64,000 bases of DNA from Nonomuraea sp. NBC_00507 (GTDB lineage Bacteria > Actinomycetota > Actinomycetes > Streptosporangiales > Streptosporangiaceae). The notes beneath the pieces were generated by a model. It ran no database searches and was not told the DNA's origin. It saw only the letters and a program-made list of their open reading frames with translations. Within the stretch, counting starts at the first letter, position 1; the number at the start of each line of letters is the position of its first letter. This document shows, one piece after another, positions 17,421 through 26,394 of this stretch. The position numbers and the translations under genes are program-made. The DNA lies in the NCBI RefSeq assembly GCF_036013525.1, contig NZ_CP107853.1, forward strand, positions 3,720,001 to 3,784,000, read 5' to 3'.

Positions 17421-17810
17421 CACCACAACTACGTGGCGGAGGAGCGGTATGACGGCGTGGACGTCCTCGTCACGAGGAAGGGCGCCATCCGGGCCGGCTC
17501 CGGTGAGCTGGGGATCATCCCCGGCTCGATGGCCACCGGCACCTACATCGTCAAGGGCCTGGGCAACAGTCTGGCGTTCAACTCGGCCTCGCACGGGGCC
17601 GGACGGAAGATGAGCAGGACCAAGGCCAAGAAGACGTTCACGGTCAAGGACCTGCAGGAGCAGACGCTGGGCGTGGAGTGCCGCAAGGACCCGGGAGTGA
17701 TCGACGAGATTCCGGTGGCGTACAAGGATCTGGAGTCCGTGATGGCCGCCCAGACCGACCTGGTGGAGGTCGTGGCCCACTTGCGGCAGCTCATCTGCAT
17801 CAAGGGGTAG
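17421..17810 (+). pseudogene. rtcB C-terminal remnant
   Basis: Reads HHNYVAEERYDGVDVLVTRK, then GAIRAGSGELGIIPGSMAT, SHGAGRKMSRTKAKK with the nucleotidyl-accepting His, and the C-terminus to a proper stop. A TAG lies immediately before the first His codon, so the frame cannot be entered from upstream. The remnant begins exactly where the minus-strand copy has its intein junction (C)HHN. Together with 13078-13440 it looks like one rtcB gene whose middle was lost and replaced by about 4 kb. Confidence 0.75.
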
Positions 17811-17835
17811 CCGGATCCATCGGTAGGTTGAGCGT

Positions 17836-18507
17836 ATGGTGATCGGCGAGCTGCTGGGCTCGGGGCGCAGTGCGGACGTGTACGCGATCGACGGCGACCG
17901 GGTGCTGCGCCGATACCGTGCCCCGATCGACGTCCGGCGGGAGGCGGCCGTCATGGCGCACGTGGCGCGGCACGGGTTTCCGGTGCCGGATGTCTATCCC
18001 CGTTCCGGTGATGGGCGCGCCCACGATCTGGTGATGCGGCGGCTGTCGGGGCCGACGATGTTGCGGGCGCTGGCCGACGGGGAGATCTCGCCCGCGGAGG
18101 CGGGCCGGGTCACGGCGCAGCTGCTGCGGCGGTTGCACGCGATCCCGGCCCGGATCTCCGACGATCCACGCGATCGGGTGCTCCACATGGATCTGCATCC
18201 GGACAACGTGATGCTGACGCGGGCCGGCCCCTTCGTGATCGACTGGCCCAACAGCATGGAGGGGCCGCCCGGGGTGGACTGCGCCATGTCGGCGGTGATC
18301 GTCGCACAGGTCGTGGTGGACGAGGAGAGCGAGCTCGCGGTGCCGGCGCGCGAGATGCTCCTCGCGTTACTCGATGAGCTCGGCGCCGCGATGGACTACG
18401 GTGACGGGCTCGATCGGGCCAAGATCAGGCGAGCCGCGGATGAGGCGCTCTCCGCACGGGAGGTGGGGCTGATCGACGCGGCGGTGGGCCTGATCAGGGA
18501 ACTCTAG
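17836..18507 (+). CDS. APH/choline-kinase-like phosphotransferase
   Basis: 223-aa kinase-like protein with an ATG start. The N-lobe has GSGRSADVY (Gly-rich loop) and RREAAVMAHV (helix C Glu). The catalytic loop HMDLHPDN with Asp and Asn and the metal-binding VIDWPN (DFG equivalent) are intact around residues 116-140. It is short for an aminoglycoside phosphotransferase; such proteins phosphorylate small molecules or lipids of unknown identity. It ends convergently with the NmrA-like gene, sharing CTAG for both stop codons. Confidence 0.85.
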   Translation: MVIGELLGSGRSADVYAIDGDRVLRRYRAPIDVRREAAVMAHVARHGFPVPDVYPRSGDGRAHDLVMRRLSGPTMLRALADGEISPAEAGRVTAQLLRRLHAIPARISDDPRDRVLHMDLHPDNVMLTRAGPFVIDWPNSMEGPPGVDCAMSAVIVAQVVVDEESELAVPAREMLLALLDELGAAMDYGDGLDRAKIRRAADEALSAREVGLIDAAVGLIREL

Positions 18508-19313
18508 GGATGCCAGGCGCCCTGGGCGGCGGCCTCCGTAGCGTAGGTCTCGAAGGGTTTGGGCGGGCGGCCCGTGACCTGGCGCACTGCTTCCGAGACC
18601 GGCTGGTCGCCGAGGTCGCGGAGTGCGGCGAATGCCTTGAGCTCGGCCATCGCCTGCTCCGAGAAGCCCGTCGCCGTCAGGTAGTCCTCGTCTTTTCCCC
18701 GGTAGTGGATCTCTCGGCCGGCCGCCCGGGCGATGATCTCCACCGCTTCCCCGAAGGTCAGCGAGCGCGGGCCGGTGAGCTCGTAGGTCCGCCCCGCGTG
18801 GCCGTCCTTCGTGAGGGCCGCGGCGGCGACGGCCGCGATGTCGCCGGCGTCGACGAACGCCTGCCGGACATCTCCCAGCGGCACCACCACCTCGCCTGAC
18901 GCCATGATCGCGGGCTGGAAGAATCCTTCGTCGAAGTTCTGGTTGAACCAGCTCGGCCGCAGGATCGTCCACTCGGCACCCGAGTCGCGGACGGTGCGCT
19001 CGGCGGACATCAGGCGCTCGTCGCCCATGGGCTCGATGGCCGTGCTGGACAGCAGCACGATGCGCCGGACGCCCCGCTCGACGGCCAGGGACATGAACCG
19101 CGGATCGACCGGGATGCCGTCGGGCGCCATGAGGTAGACGGCGGAAGCGCCGGCCACCGTGGGCTCCCAGGTGCTCGGCTCGGACCAGTCGAAGGTGGTC
19201 TCGCCGCTCCTGGACGCCGCCCGCACGGCGTGGCCGGAGGCACGCAGCAGGCCGGTCACCCGCCGGCCGGTGGAGCCGGTCGCGCCGAGGACAAGGATCA
19301 CATGCTGAGCCAT
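18504..19313 (-). CDS. NAD(P)H-binding NmrA/YtfG-like protein
   Basis: 269 aa from ATG at 19313; the frame stays open far upstream through the next gene, but that is shadow. The N-terminus HVILVLGATGSTGRRVTGLL is an atypical-SDR Rossmann motif (GxxGxxG). STAIEPMGDER and RPSWFNQNF follow the pattern of NmrA-like and quinone oxidoreductase 2 (YtfG) proteins. These either reduce quinones or act as redox sensors. Monocistronic; stops overlap with the convergent kinase gene. Confidence 0.85.
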   Translation of the reverse strand: MAQHVILVLGATGSTGRRVTGLLRASGHAVRAASRSGETTFDWSEPSTWEPTVAGASAVYLMAPDGIPVDPRFMSLAVERGVRRIVLLSSTAIEPMGDERLMSAERTVRDSGAEWTILRPSWFNQNFDEGFFQPAIMASGEVVVPLGDVRQAFVDAGDIAAVAAAALTKDGHAGRTYELTGPRSLTFGEAVEIIARAAGREIHYRGKDEDYLTATGFSEQAMAELKAFAALRDLGDQPVSEAVRQVTGRPPKPFETYATEAAAQGAWHP

Positions 19314-19353
19314 GCCCCGAGTCAAGCAAAGGCGACCGACAGAAACGCAGCTG

Positions 19354-19974
19354 CTACTCAGTCCAGGAAGCCGTGGTGTCGAGGCGGCGGCGCCAGAGCT
19401 TCTCGGCGTCCCCGCCCGGCTCCCACCGGGCGCAGAAGTCGAGCAGGTCGCGGCAGCGGGCCACCATGGCCGCCTGCCGCTCCGGCCATCCCGGGACGGA
19501 CCCGTCGTAGGCGGCGAAGAAGTGCGGGAGCAGCGGCACGTGCTCGGGGTGGTGGCTGCGGATGATCCACTCGCACCACGCGAGGTCCTCGACCGGCCGC
19601 CCGGGGTGGGCCCACTCCCAGTCCAGGATGGCGGTCGTCTCGAACGTGGCCGGGTCGAACAACATGTTCTGCGGGCCGAAGTCGCCGTGCACGATGCCCA
19701 GCCGATGGATGCCGCCCAAGATCCGGCCGCACTCCGTGAGGACCTCCACCGCGCGGCCCTCATCCAGGAGGTCCTGGCCGTGAGCGCCGGAGACGAAGCG
19801 GGTGGTGAGGCTCGTCTCGGTGACCTGGTGAAGGCGCGGGACCGGGAGGCGGCCGCGCAGCCGGCGCAGGTATCTGCTCTCCGTACGCAGCCTGAAAGCC
19901 GCCTCCGGACCCTGGTAGCACTTCACGACCAGGGCGCCGTCGCCGACTGTGCTGTTGGTGTACCCGTGCTTCAC
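19354..19974 (-). CDS. APH-family phosphotransferase
   Basis: 206-aa kinase-like protein. The N-lobe is reduced. The catalytic loop IVHGDFGPQNML (Asp, Asn) and the metal motif TAILDWEWAHPG are intact near residues 95-125, and LAWCEWIIR follows. It is compact compared with classical APH enzymes (about 260 aa) and similar to small fructosamine/aminoglycoside kinase-like proteins. Substrate unknown. It lies 40 bases upstream of the NmrA-like gene on the same strand, so the two may share a transcript. Confidence 0.85.
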   Translation of the reverse strand: MKHGYTNSTVGDGALVVKCYQGPEAAFRLRTESRYLRRLRGRLPVPRLHQVTETSLTTRFVSGAHGQDLLDEGRAVEVLTECGRILGGIHRLGIVHGDFGPQNMLFDPATFETTAILDWEWAHPGRPVEDLAWCEWIIRSHHPEHVPLLPHFFAAYDGSVPGWPERQAAMVARCRDLLDFCARWEPGGDAEKLWRRRLDTTASWTE

Positions 19975-20022
19975 AAGGGTCGATTCTGGCGCACGGAAAC
20001 CCCTCCTGGGACCCGTGGCGCG

Positions 20023-20703
20023 TTACCTCGGCCGCCTCCGATACACGATGTAAGGACGGAACAAATAGCCCAACGGGGCGGAAAGCGCATGCACCAAGCG
20101 GCTGAACGGGAAAAGTACGATCAGCGCCATCCCGATCAATGTGTGCACCTTGTAAAGGCCGCTCGCCTGTCCCATCGCCGTCACGTCGGGCTGGAAGATG
20201 AGCACACCGCGGAACCAGGGTCCGACCGTGGTCCGATAACTCACCTCGCTGGGCACGAACCCCGCCACGGTCGTCACCACTCCCGAGAAGATCGCCGCCG
20301 TCAGCACGGCGTACATGGTCTTGTCGTTGGCCGTGGTCGCCAGGAACACGGGACCGGTGGTGCGGCGGCGGTAGATCAGCAGGCCCACCGCCACGAGCGT
20401 GGCAAGGCCGGCGATCCCGCCCCAGGTGAGCGCGTTCACGTGGTAGGCGTGGTTGCTCACGCCGATGGCGTTGGTCCAGCTCGCCGGGATGAGCAGCCCG
20501 GTGATGTGGCCGATGATCACGAAGAGCAGCGCGTAGTGGAACAGCGGGCTGGCCACCCGCAGCAGCCGGCTCTCGTAGAGCTGGGAGGAGCGCGTGGTCC
20601 AGCCGAACTTGTCGTACCGGTAGCGCCAGAGCAGCCCGCCGACGAAGATCACGATCGTGACGTACGGCAGGACGATCCACATCACGCTCTCGCCCCAGCT
20701 CAT
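20023..20703 (-). CDS. narI: Respiratory nitrate reductase gamma subunit (cytochrome b)
   Basis: 226-aa membrane subunit that oxidises menaquinol and passes electrons through two b hemes to NarH. The start at 20703 overlaps the narJ stop (ATGA). Five hydrophobic helices are visible. Candidate heme His residues are in FHYALLFVIIGH (first pair) and in KVHTLIGMAL and LVHALSAPL (second pair). Length and ending FRPYIVYRRR match NarI. Last gene of the operon. Confidence 0.95.
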   Translation of the reverse strand: MSWGESVMWIVLPYVTIVIFVGGLLWRYRYDKFGWTTRSSQLYESRLLRVASPLFHYALLFVIIGHITGLLIPASWTNAIGVSNHAYHVNALTWGGIAGLATLVAVGLLIYRRRTTGPVFLATTANDKTMYAVLTAAIFSGVVTTVAGFVPSEVSYRTTVGPWFRGVLIFQPDVTAMGQASGLYKVHTLIGMALIVLFPFSRLVHALSAPLGYLFRPYIVYRRRPR

Positions 20704-21254
20704 GCGTGCCTCCCCACGGTCTCGGCAGGCGGCCCGCCCGTGGCCAGCCGGCTCGCCGCGGCCCGCTGGGCGGCGGTGAGCGGCGGGAGCGCGGCGCACA
20801 CGGCGCCGATCACGTGCGCGTACGGCGACTCGCGTGCCGCCAGGGAGGCCAGCAGCAGCTCCAGCCCCACACGATGCTCGGCGAGCAGCGCGGGCCCGGA
20901 GGGGTCGAGCGCGGCGAACTCCAGCACGACCGGCAGGAAGTCCGGCAGCTCGTCCTCCATCAGCTCCCATCCCGCGGCGCGGTAGCGGCGTTTCAGCGCG
21001 GCCAGCGACTCGCCCCGGCGGCGGGTGTCGCCGTCGGTGTAGTAGGTCAGGTAGAGGCAGCAGCGCCGGTTCAGGTCGAACGTCTCCACGTAGTGCGCGG
21101 CCAGCTCGCCGGGACCCAGCTCGGCGGCCCGGCCGAGGAACTCGGCGAAGTACGGCTCGGCCGCCTCCCTGATCAGCGGCAGACGTCGCCAGAACCGTTC
21201 GTCGGGGTAGGCCAGCAGATGAGCGGCGGCCTGCCAGAGCACGCGCCCGGTCAT
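20700..21254 (-). CDS. narJ: Nitrate reductase molybdenum cofactor assembly chaperone
   Basis: 184-aa all-helical chaperone of the NarJ/TorD type, needed for loading the molybdenum cofactor into NarG and for membrane attachment. Typical signatures are LLAYPDERFWRRLP at the N-terminus, the FDLNRRCCLYLTYYTDGDTRRRG block and DELPDFLPVVLEF. The start overlaps the narH stop and the stop overlaps the narI start (both ATGA), giving a tightly coupled operon. Confidence 0.93.
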   Translation of the reverse strand: MTGRVLWQAAAHLLAYPDERFWRRLPLIREAAEPYFAEFLGRAAELGPGELAAHYVETFDLNRRCCLYLTYYTDGDTRRRGESLAALKRRYRAAGWELMEDELPDFLPVVLEFAALDPSGPALLAEHRVGLELLLASLAARESPYAHVIGAVCAALPPLTAAQRAAASRLATGGPPAETVGRHA

Positions 21255-22855
21255 GTCTTCTTCCTCCGCGGCGGGAACAGCCCGGCCGGAGTGCCCCGGC
21301 CGTCCCAGTTGAGGAGGTTCACCCGGTCGTGGGTGATCTCGTCGCTGGTCTGGCGCTCCTTCAGGCCGTGGAAGCTCTCGATCGAGACCGGCACGGGATG
21401 GCCCGACGTCTCGCCGAACGGGGGCTGCATGCCGGGCCCGCCGTCGTAGTCCAGGCTGCACGCGCCTTCCTCCCAGATCCCCGGCGGGTTGCCGTACGCG
21501 GTCGGGATCACATAACGCTCGTCGTACTTGGCGAGCGCCAGCAGCCGGTACATGGCGTTCAGCTCGTCCTCCTCCAGGCCCGCGTCGGGCGGAACCGGCT
21601 GCGGCACGCCCAGGTTGACCGCCCGCATGTACGAGCGCATCGCGGCCAGGCGGCGCAGCGCGGCGGTCACCGGCGCCGGGTCGCCCGCGGTGAACAGCTC
21701 GGCCAGGTAGCCGACGGGGATGCGCAGCGCCTCGATGGCGGCGAACAGGTTGACCGCGTCCTCGCCGTCGTGGCCGGTGCCGGCGAGCGCGTCCACGACG
21801 GGGGAGAGCGGCGGGACGTACCAGACCATGGGGAGGGTCCGGTACTCCGGGTGCAGGGGGAGCGCGATCCGGTATTTCTTGATCAGCTGGTAGACGGGCG
21901 ATCTGCGCGCGGCTTCCACCCAGTCGGGAGGCAGGCCGGCGTCGGCGACGGCCGGGTCGTCGGGGTCGACGAAGATGTCCAGCTGGGCCTCGTACAGGTC
22001 GCGTTCGTCGGGGACCGAGGCGGCCGCCGAGACCCGGTCGGCGTCGTACAGCAGGACCCCGATGTAGCGGAGGCGGCCGACACACGTCTCCGAGCAGACG
22101 GTCGGCAGGCCGACCTCGACCCGCGGATAGCAGAACGTGCACTTCTCGGCCTTGCCGGTCTTGTGGTTGAAGTACATCTTCTTGTACGGGCAGCCGGTCA
22201 CGCACATGCGCCAGCCGCGGCAGCGGTCCTGGTCCACCAGCACGATGCCGTCCTCCTCGCGCTTGTACAGCGCCCCCGACGGGCAGGAGGCCACGCACGA
22301 CGGGTTGAGGCAGTGCTCGCAGATGCGCGGCAGGTAGAACATGAACGCTTCTTCGAACGACAGCTTGACCTGCTCCGACACCTGCTCCAGCACCGGGTCG
22401 GGCGTGGGGTCGCCGCCGAGGCTGTCGTCCCAGTTGGCGCTCCAGCGGATCTTTGTGGGCTCGCCGCTGATCAGCGACCTGGGCGGCGCGACGGGGATGT
22501 CCTCGGAGAGGGGCGCGTTCGTGAGGTTCTCGTAGTCGTAGGTCCAGGGCTCGTAGTAGTCCTGGATGGACGGCATGATCGGGTTGGCGAAGATGGTGAG
22601 CAGCTTGCGCAGGCGGCCGCCCGCCCGGAGCTGGAGTTTGCCCTTCCGGTCGAGGGTCCAGCCGCCGTGCCAGCGGTCCTGGTCCTCGTACCGTCTGGGG
22701 TAGCCCTGGCCGGGGCGGGTCTCGACGTTCTGCCACCAGACGTACTCGACGCCGGGCCGGTTGGTCCAGGTCTGTTTGCACGTGACCGAGCAGGTGTGGC
22801 ACCCGATGCATTTGTCCAGGTTCATCACCATGGCGATCTGGGCCATGATCCGCAT
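21251..22855 (-). CDS. narH: Respiratory nitrate reductase beta subunit (Fe-S)
   Basis: 534-aa four-cluster electron-transfer subunit. ATG at 22855 shares its A with the narG stop (TGATG). Cluster motifs are CIGCHTCSVTCKQTW near residue 16, CEHCLNPSCVASCPSGAL, CRGWRMCVTGCPYKKMYFN (Trp in place of one Cys, as in the [3Fe-4S] site of NarH) and CTFCYPRVEVGLPTVCSETC. It lies between NarG and NarI in the cytoplasmic-side complex. Confidence 0.96.
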   Translation of the reverse strand: MRIMAQIAMVMNLDKCIGCHTCSVTCKQTWTNRPGVEYVWWQNVETRPGQGYPRRYEDQDRWHGGWTLDRKGKLQLRAGGRLRKLLTIFANPIMPSIQDYYEPWTYDYENLTNAPLSEDIPVAPPRSLISGEPTKIRWSANWDDSLGGDPTPDPVLEQVSEQVKLSFEEAFMFYLPRICEHCLNPSCVASCPSGALYKREEDGIVLVDQDRCRGWRMCVTGCPYKKMYFNHKTGKAEKCTFCYPRVEVGLPTVCSETCVGRLRYIGVLLYDADRVSAAASVPDERDLYEAQLDIFVDPDDPAVADAGLPPDWVEAARRSPVYQLIKKYRIALPLHPEYRTLPMVWYVPPLSPVVDALAGTGHDGEDAVNLFAAIEALRIPVGYLAELFTAGDPAPVTAALRRLAAMRSYMRAVNLGVPQPVPPDAGLEEDELNAMYRLLALAKYDERYVIPTAYGNPPGIWEEGACSLDYDGGPGMQPPFGETSGHPVPVSIESFHGLKERQTSDEITHDRVNLLNWDGRGTPAGLFPPRRKKT

Positions 22856-25800
22856 CAGTAACGTACCTCCTGGGATCTGCGACGAATGGTGGTCAGCTCG
22901 TCGCGCTGGTTGCCGGTGGGGCCGAGGTAGTTGAAGCCGTACGAGAGCTGGGCGTAACCGCCGATCATGTGCGTCGGCTTGATGAGGACCCTCGTCAGAG
23001 CGTTGTGGATGCCGCCGCGACGGCCGGTGGCCTCCGACTTCGGCACGTCGATCAGGCGGTCCTGGGCGTGGTGCATATAGACCGTGCCGACCGGCATGCG
23101 GTGGGAGACGATCGCCCGCGCCACGACCACGCCGTTGCGGTTGACCGCCTCGATCCAGTCGTTGTCGGCCACCCCGATCCTGGCGGCGTCCTCGACGGAC
23201 ATCCAGATCGTGGGGCCGCCGCGGGAGAGCGACAACATGAGCAGGTTGTCCTGATACTCGGAGTGGATCGACCACTTGCTGTGCGGGGTCAAGTACCGCA
23301 GCGTGCCGGTCTCGCCCAGCAGCGCGGCCAGGTCCAGCGGGGGGCGGAAGATCGGCAGGGCCTCGCCGTACTCGTGCATCCAGTCGTGGTCGAGGAAGAA
23401 ATGCATGCGGCCGGTGAGGGTGTGCCAGGGTTTGCCGTTCTCGACGTTGATCGTGAAGGGGGAGTAGCGGCGGTTGTGCGCCTCCTTGCCGGACCATTCG
23501 GGGCTGGCGGCGACGTGCACCGGCCTGGCCTGGGTGTCGGCGAAGACGATGCGGTGACCCTCGTGGGCGAGGCCGTCGAGGTCGGTGCCGGTCCGTGCGG
23601 CGAGCTGGCGGAAACCCTGGACGGCCAGGCGGCCGTTGCTGACGCCCGACAGGGCGAGGATGGCCTCGCAGGCCTTGGAGTCGGTGTCCAGCTCCGGCCT
23701 GCCCTTGGCCACGCCGCGCGGGACGAGGCCGCAGCGCTGGCCCAGCCAGGCCACCTCCTCGTCGGGCAGGAAGGTCACGCCCTTGACCGGGAGGCCGAGC
23801 TTCTCCGTCAGCGGGCCGAGCGCGCCCAGTTTCTCGGCGATCGCGCCGTAGTCGCGCTCGACGAGCTTGAGGTCAGGGCCGGCGTCCCGGGCCAGCTCGC
23901 CTGGGGTGTCGTGCTGGTGCGCGGTCGCGACCACGTCGCGGCGCACGCCCAGGTGCTCTCTGGCGAGGTCGCTGAAGGCGCGGGCGATGAGGTGGAAGGC
24001 GGTGAAATCCGTCTTCGTCTGCCAGGGAGGGGTGATCGCCGGGTTGAACGCGTGCACGAACGGATGCATGTCCGTGGAGGACAGGTCGTGCTTCTCGTAC
24101 CAGGTGGCGGCCGGGAGCACGATGTCGGAGAAGACCGTCGAGGACGTCATCCGGAAGTCGAGGGTGAGGAGGAGATCCAGCTTGCCCGTCGCCGCCTCCT
24201 CGTCGGGGTGCTCCAGGTTGGATGTCGCGCCCAGGAGGTGGTGCAGGAAGTACTCATCGCCCTTGGCCGAGGAGCCGAGGAGGTTGGAGCGCCAGAGGGT
24301 GAGTACGCGCGGCCAGTTGCGTGGGTCGTCCGGGTGCTCGACGGCGTACCCGAGCCGGCCGGCCCGCAGCTCGTCGCGGGTGTGAGCGATGGGGTCGTCC
24401 GCGTCGCCGAGGTCCAGCGGGTTGCGGTCGAACATCGGGGACATCGGCATCCAGCCGTTGCGCACGGCCTCCGTGATGAGGTCGGCGGTGTGCTTGCCGC
24501 GGAAGGCGCCGCGGGCCAGAGGCGAGGTCAGCTCGCCGGCGTCGAAGCGGTCGTAGCGCCACTGGTCGGTGTGCAGATACCAGAACGGCGTGCCCGGGGT
24601 CTGCCGGGGCGGCCGGGACCAGTCCGTGGCGCTCGCCAGCAGTGCCCATCCGGTCTGCGGGCGGCATTTCTCCTGGCCCACGTAGTGCGCCCAGCCGCCG
24701 CCGTTGCGGCCCTGGCAGCCGGTCAGCAGGAGCAGCGACAGGAACGCCCGGTAGATCGTGTCGCCGTGGAACCACTGCGTGGTGCCCGCCCCCAGGATGA
24801 TCATGCAGCGGCCCTTGGACACCTCCGCCGTCCTGGCGAACTCCCTGGCGATCTTGGTGGCGCGCTCGGCCGGGACGCCCGTGATCGGCTCCTGCCAGGC
24901 CGGCGTGTACGGCTGCGCGGCGTCCTCGTAGCCGGTCGGCCAATCGCCGGGCAGCCCCTCCCGCTGGACGCCGTACTGGGCGAGCAGCAGGTCGAACACC
25001 GTGGTGACGAGATGGTCTCCGACCTTCACCACCGGCACGCCCCGGTGGGTCGCGGCGCCGCCGTCGAAGCGGGGCAGCAGCACCTCCTTGCTCTGCCCGC
25101 GCCCGAGGAGGGTGAGCTCGGGGTCCGTGTCGAGGTTCAGGTTCCAGCGGCCCTTGCCCGACTCCGTCCAGCGGAAGCCGATCGAGCCGTTCGGCACCAC
25201 CGGCACGCCGTCCCGCGACATGAAGACGGTCTTCCACTCGGCCGCCTCCTCGTCCGAGCCCAGGTCCCGCGCCGTGAGGAACTTGCCGGGCAGCCAGGCG
25301 CCCTCGTGCTCCTCCAACCGCACGAGGAAGGGCAGATCGGTGAACCGCTTGATGTAGTCGGTGAAGAACGGCGTCTCGCGGTCGACGAAGAACTCCTTGA
25401 GCAGGACGTGCCCCATGGCCATGGCCAGCGCGCCGTCCGTGCCCGGACGCACGCTCAGGAACTCGTCGGCGAAGGTGGCGGCGTCGTTGTAGTCGGGGCT
25501 CACGACCACGACCTTCTGGCCGCGGTAGCGGGCCTCGGCCATCCAGTGGGTGTCGGGGGTGCGGGTGACGGGGACGTTCGCGCCCCACATCATCAGGTAC
25601 GCGGCGTCCCACCAGTCCGCGGACTCCGGCACGTCGGTCTGGTCGCCGAACACCTGGGGGGAGGCCACCGGCAGGTCGGCGTACCAGTCGTAGAAGGACA
25701 ACATGGTGCCGCCGATCAGGGACACGAACCTGGAGCCGATCGCGTGGGAGACCATCGACATGGCGGGGATGGGGGAGAAGCCGGCGATGCGGTCCGGGCC

Positions 25801-26349
25801 GTAGGCCTTGATGGTGTGGACGTGGGCGGCGGCGATCATCTCGGTGGCCAGGTCCCAGCTGACGCGGACGAGGCCGCCCCGGCCGCGGGCTTTTTGGTAC
25901 TTTTCCCGCTTTTCCGGATTTGTCGTGATTTCGGCCCATGCGGCCACCGGGTCGCCGAGGCGTTGCCGAGCATCGGCGTACATCTCGAGCAGGACGCGCC
26001 GGGCGTACGGGTAGCGGATCCGCGTCGGCGAGTAGGTGTACCAGGAGAAGGCGGCCCCGCGCGGGCAGCCGCGCGGCTCATACTCGGGGCGGTCGGGGCC
26101 CACGCTCGGGTAGTCGGTCTGCTGGGCCTCCCACGTGATGATGCCGTCCTTGACGTAGACCTTCCACGAGCACGATCCCGTGCAGTTCACGCCGTGCGTG
26201 GAGCGGACCACCTTGTCGTGGCTCCATCGGTCCCGGTAGAAGGCGTCGCCCTCGACGCCGCCCGTCAGGTGGATGGCCCGCAGGTCAGGGCTCGTGGCCG
26301 ACCTGCGTAGGAACCGGCCCATCTTCAGTAGGACGTCCTCCGCGCTCAT
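22855..26349 (-). CDS. narG: Respiratory nitrate reductase alpha subunit
   Basis: 1164-aa molybdopterin enzyme reducing nitrate to nitrite with menaquinol electrons. N-terminal FS0 cluster ligands are H52 and C56/C60 in HGVNCTGSC, and C95 in GCPRGAAFSW. The Mo-ligand Asp is in YDWYADLPVASPQVFGDQTD. No signal peptide is present, as expected for cytoplasmic-facing NarG. It is slightly shorter than the E. coli protein (about 1,246 aa). First gene of narGHJI, divergent from narK with only 45 bases between, so one regulatory region serves both. Confidence 0.97.
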   Translation of the reverse strand: MSAEDVLLKMGRFLRRSATSPDLRAIHLTGGVEGDAFYRDRWSHDKVVRSTHGVNCTGSCSWKVYVKDGIITWEAQQTDYPSVGPDRPEYEPRGCPRGAAFSWYTYSPTRIRYPYARRVLLEMYADARQRLGDPVAAWAEITTNPEKREKYQKARGRGGLVRVSWDLATEMIAAAHVHTIKAYGPDRIAGFSPIPAMSMVSHAIGSRFVSLIGGTMLSFYDWYADLPVASPQVFGDQTDVPESADWWDAAYLMMWGANVPVTRTPDTHWMAEARYRGQKVVVVSPDYNDAATFADEFLSVRPGTDGALAMAMGHVLLKEFFVDRETPFFTDYIKRFTDLPFLVRLEEHEGAWLPGKFLTARDLGSDEEAAEWKTVFMSRDGVPVVPNGSIGFRWTESGKGRWNLNLDTDPELTLLGRGQSKEVLLPRFDGGAATHRGVPVVKVGDHLVTTVFDLLLAQYGVQREGLPGDWPTGYEDAAQPYTPAWQEPITGVPAERATKIAREFARTAEVSKGRCMIILGAGTTQWFHGDTIYRAFLSLLLLTGCQGRNGGGWAHYVGQEKCRPQTGWALLASATDWSRPPRQTPGTPFWYLHTDQWRYDRFDAGELTSPLARGAFRGKHTADLITEAVRNGWMPMSPMFDRNPLDLGDADDPIAHTRDELRAGRLGYAVEHPDDPRNWPRVLTLWRSNLLGSSAKGDEYFLHHLLGATSNLEHPDEEAATGKLDLLLTLDFRMTSSTVFSDIVLPAATWYEKHDLSSTDMHPFVHAFNPAITPPWQTKTDFTAFHLIARAFSDLAREHLGVRRDVVATAHQHDTPGELARDAGPDLKLVERDYGAIAEKLGALGPLTEKLGLPVKGVTFLPDEEVAWLGQRCGLVPRGVAKGRPELDTDSKACEAILALSGVSNGRLAVQGFRQLAARTGTDLDGLAHEGHRIVFADTQARPVHVAASPEWSGKEAHNRRYSPFTINVENGKPWHTLTGRMHFFLDHDWMHEYGEALPIFRPPLDLAALLGETGTLRYLTPHSKWSIHSEYQDNLLMLSLSRGGPTIWMSVEDAARIGVADNDWIEAVNRNGVVVARAIVSHRMPVGTVYMHHAQDRLIDVPKSEATGRRGGIHNALTRVLIKPTHMIGGYAQLSYGFNYLGPTGNQRDELTTIRRRSQEVRY

Positions 26350-26394
26350 ACCCCCACTTCATCACAGAACGTAGTCCTCTGTTACACAGGGTAT
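26350..26394. promoter_or_regulatory. Divergent narG / narK regulatory region
   Basis: Only 45 bases separate the two ATG codons. They contain the palindrome CTGT-TAC-ACAG (26379-26389) and an overlapping ACAGA...TCTGT inverted pair. With so little room both messages must have very short leaders, and a regulator bound here would affect both genes. The identity of the regulator (FNR/CRP, NarL or GlnR type) cannot be decided. Confidence 0.45.

Noticed and set aside
18504..19763. Long 419-codon version of the NmrA-like protein
   Set aside because: The extra N-terminus overlaps the real kinase gene at 19354; the Rossmann motif starts right after ATG 19313.
21251..23497. 748-codon version of NarH
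   Set aside because: The extension runs antiparallel to nothing but overlaps narG in another frame; the NarH N-terminus and first cluster begin at 22855.
22969..26310. 1,113-codon plus-strand frame opposite narG
   Set aside because: Shadow of narG, whose Fe-S and Mo motifs are unambiguous.
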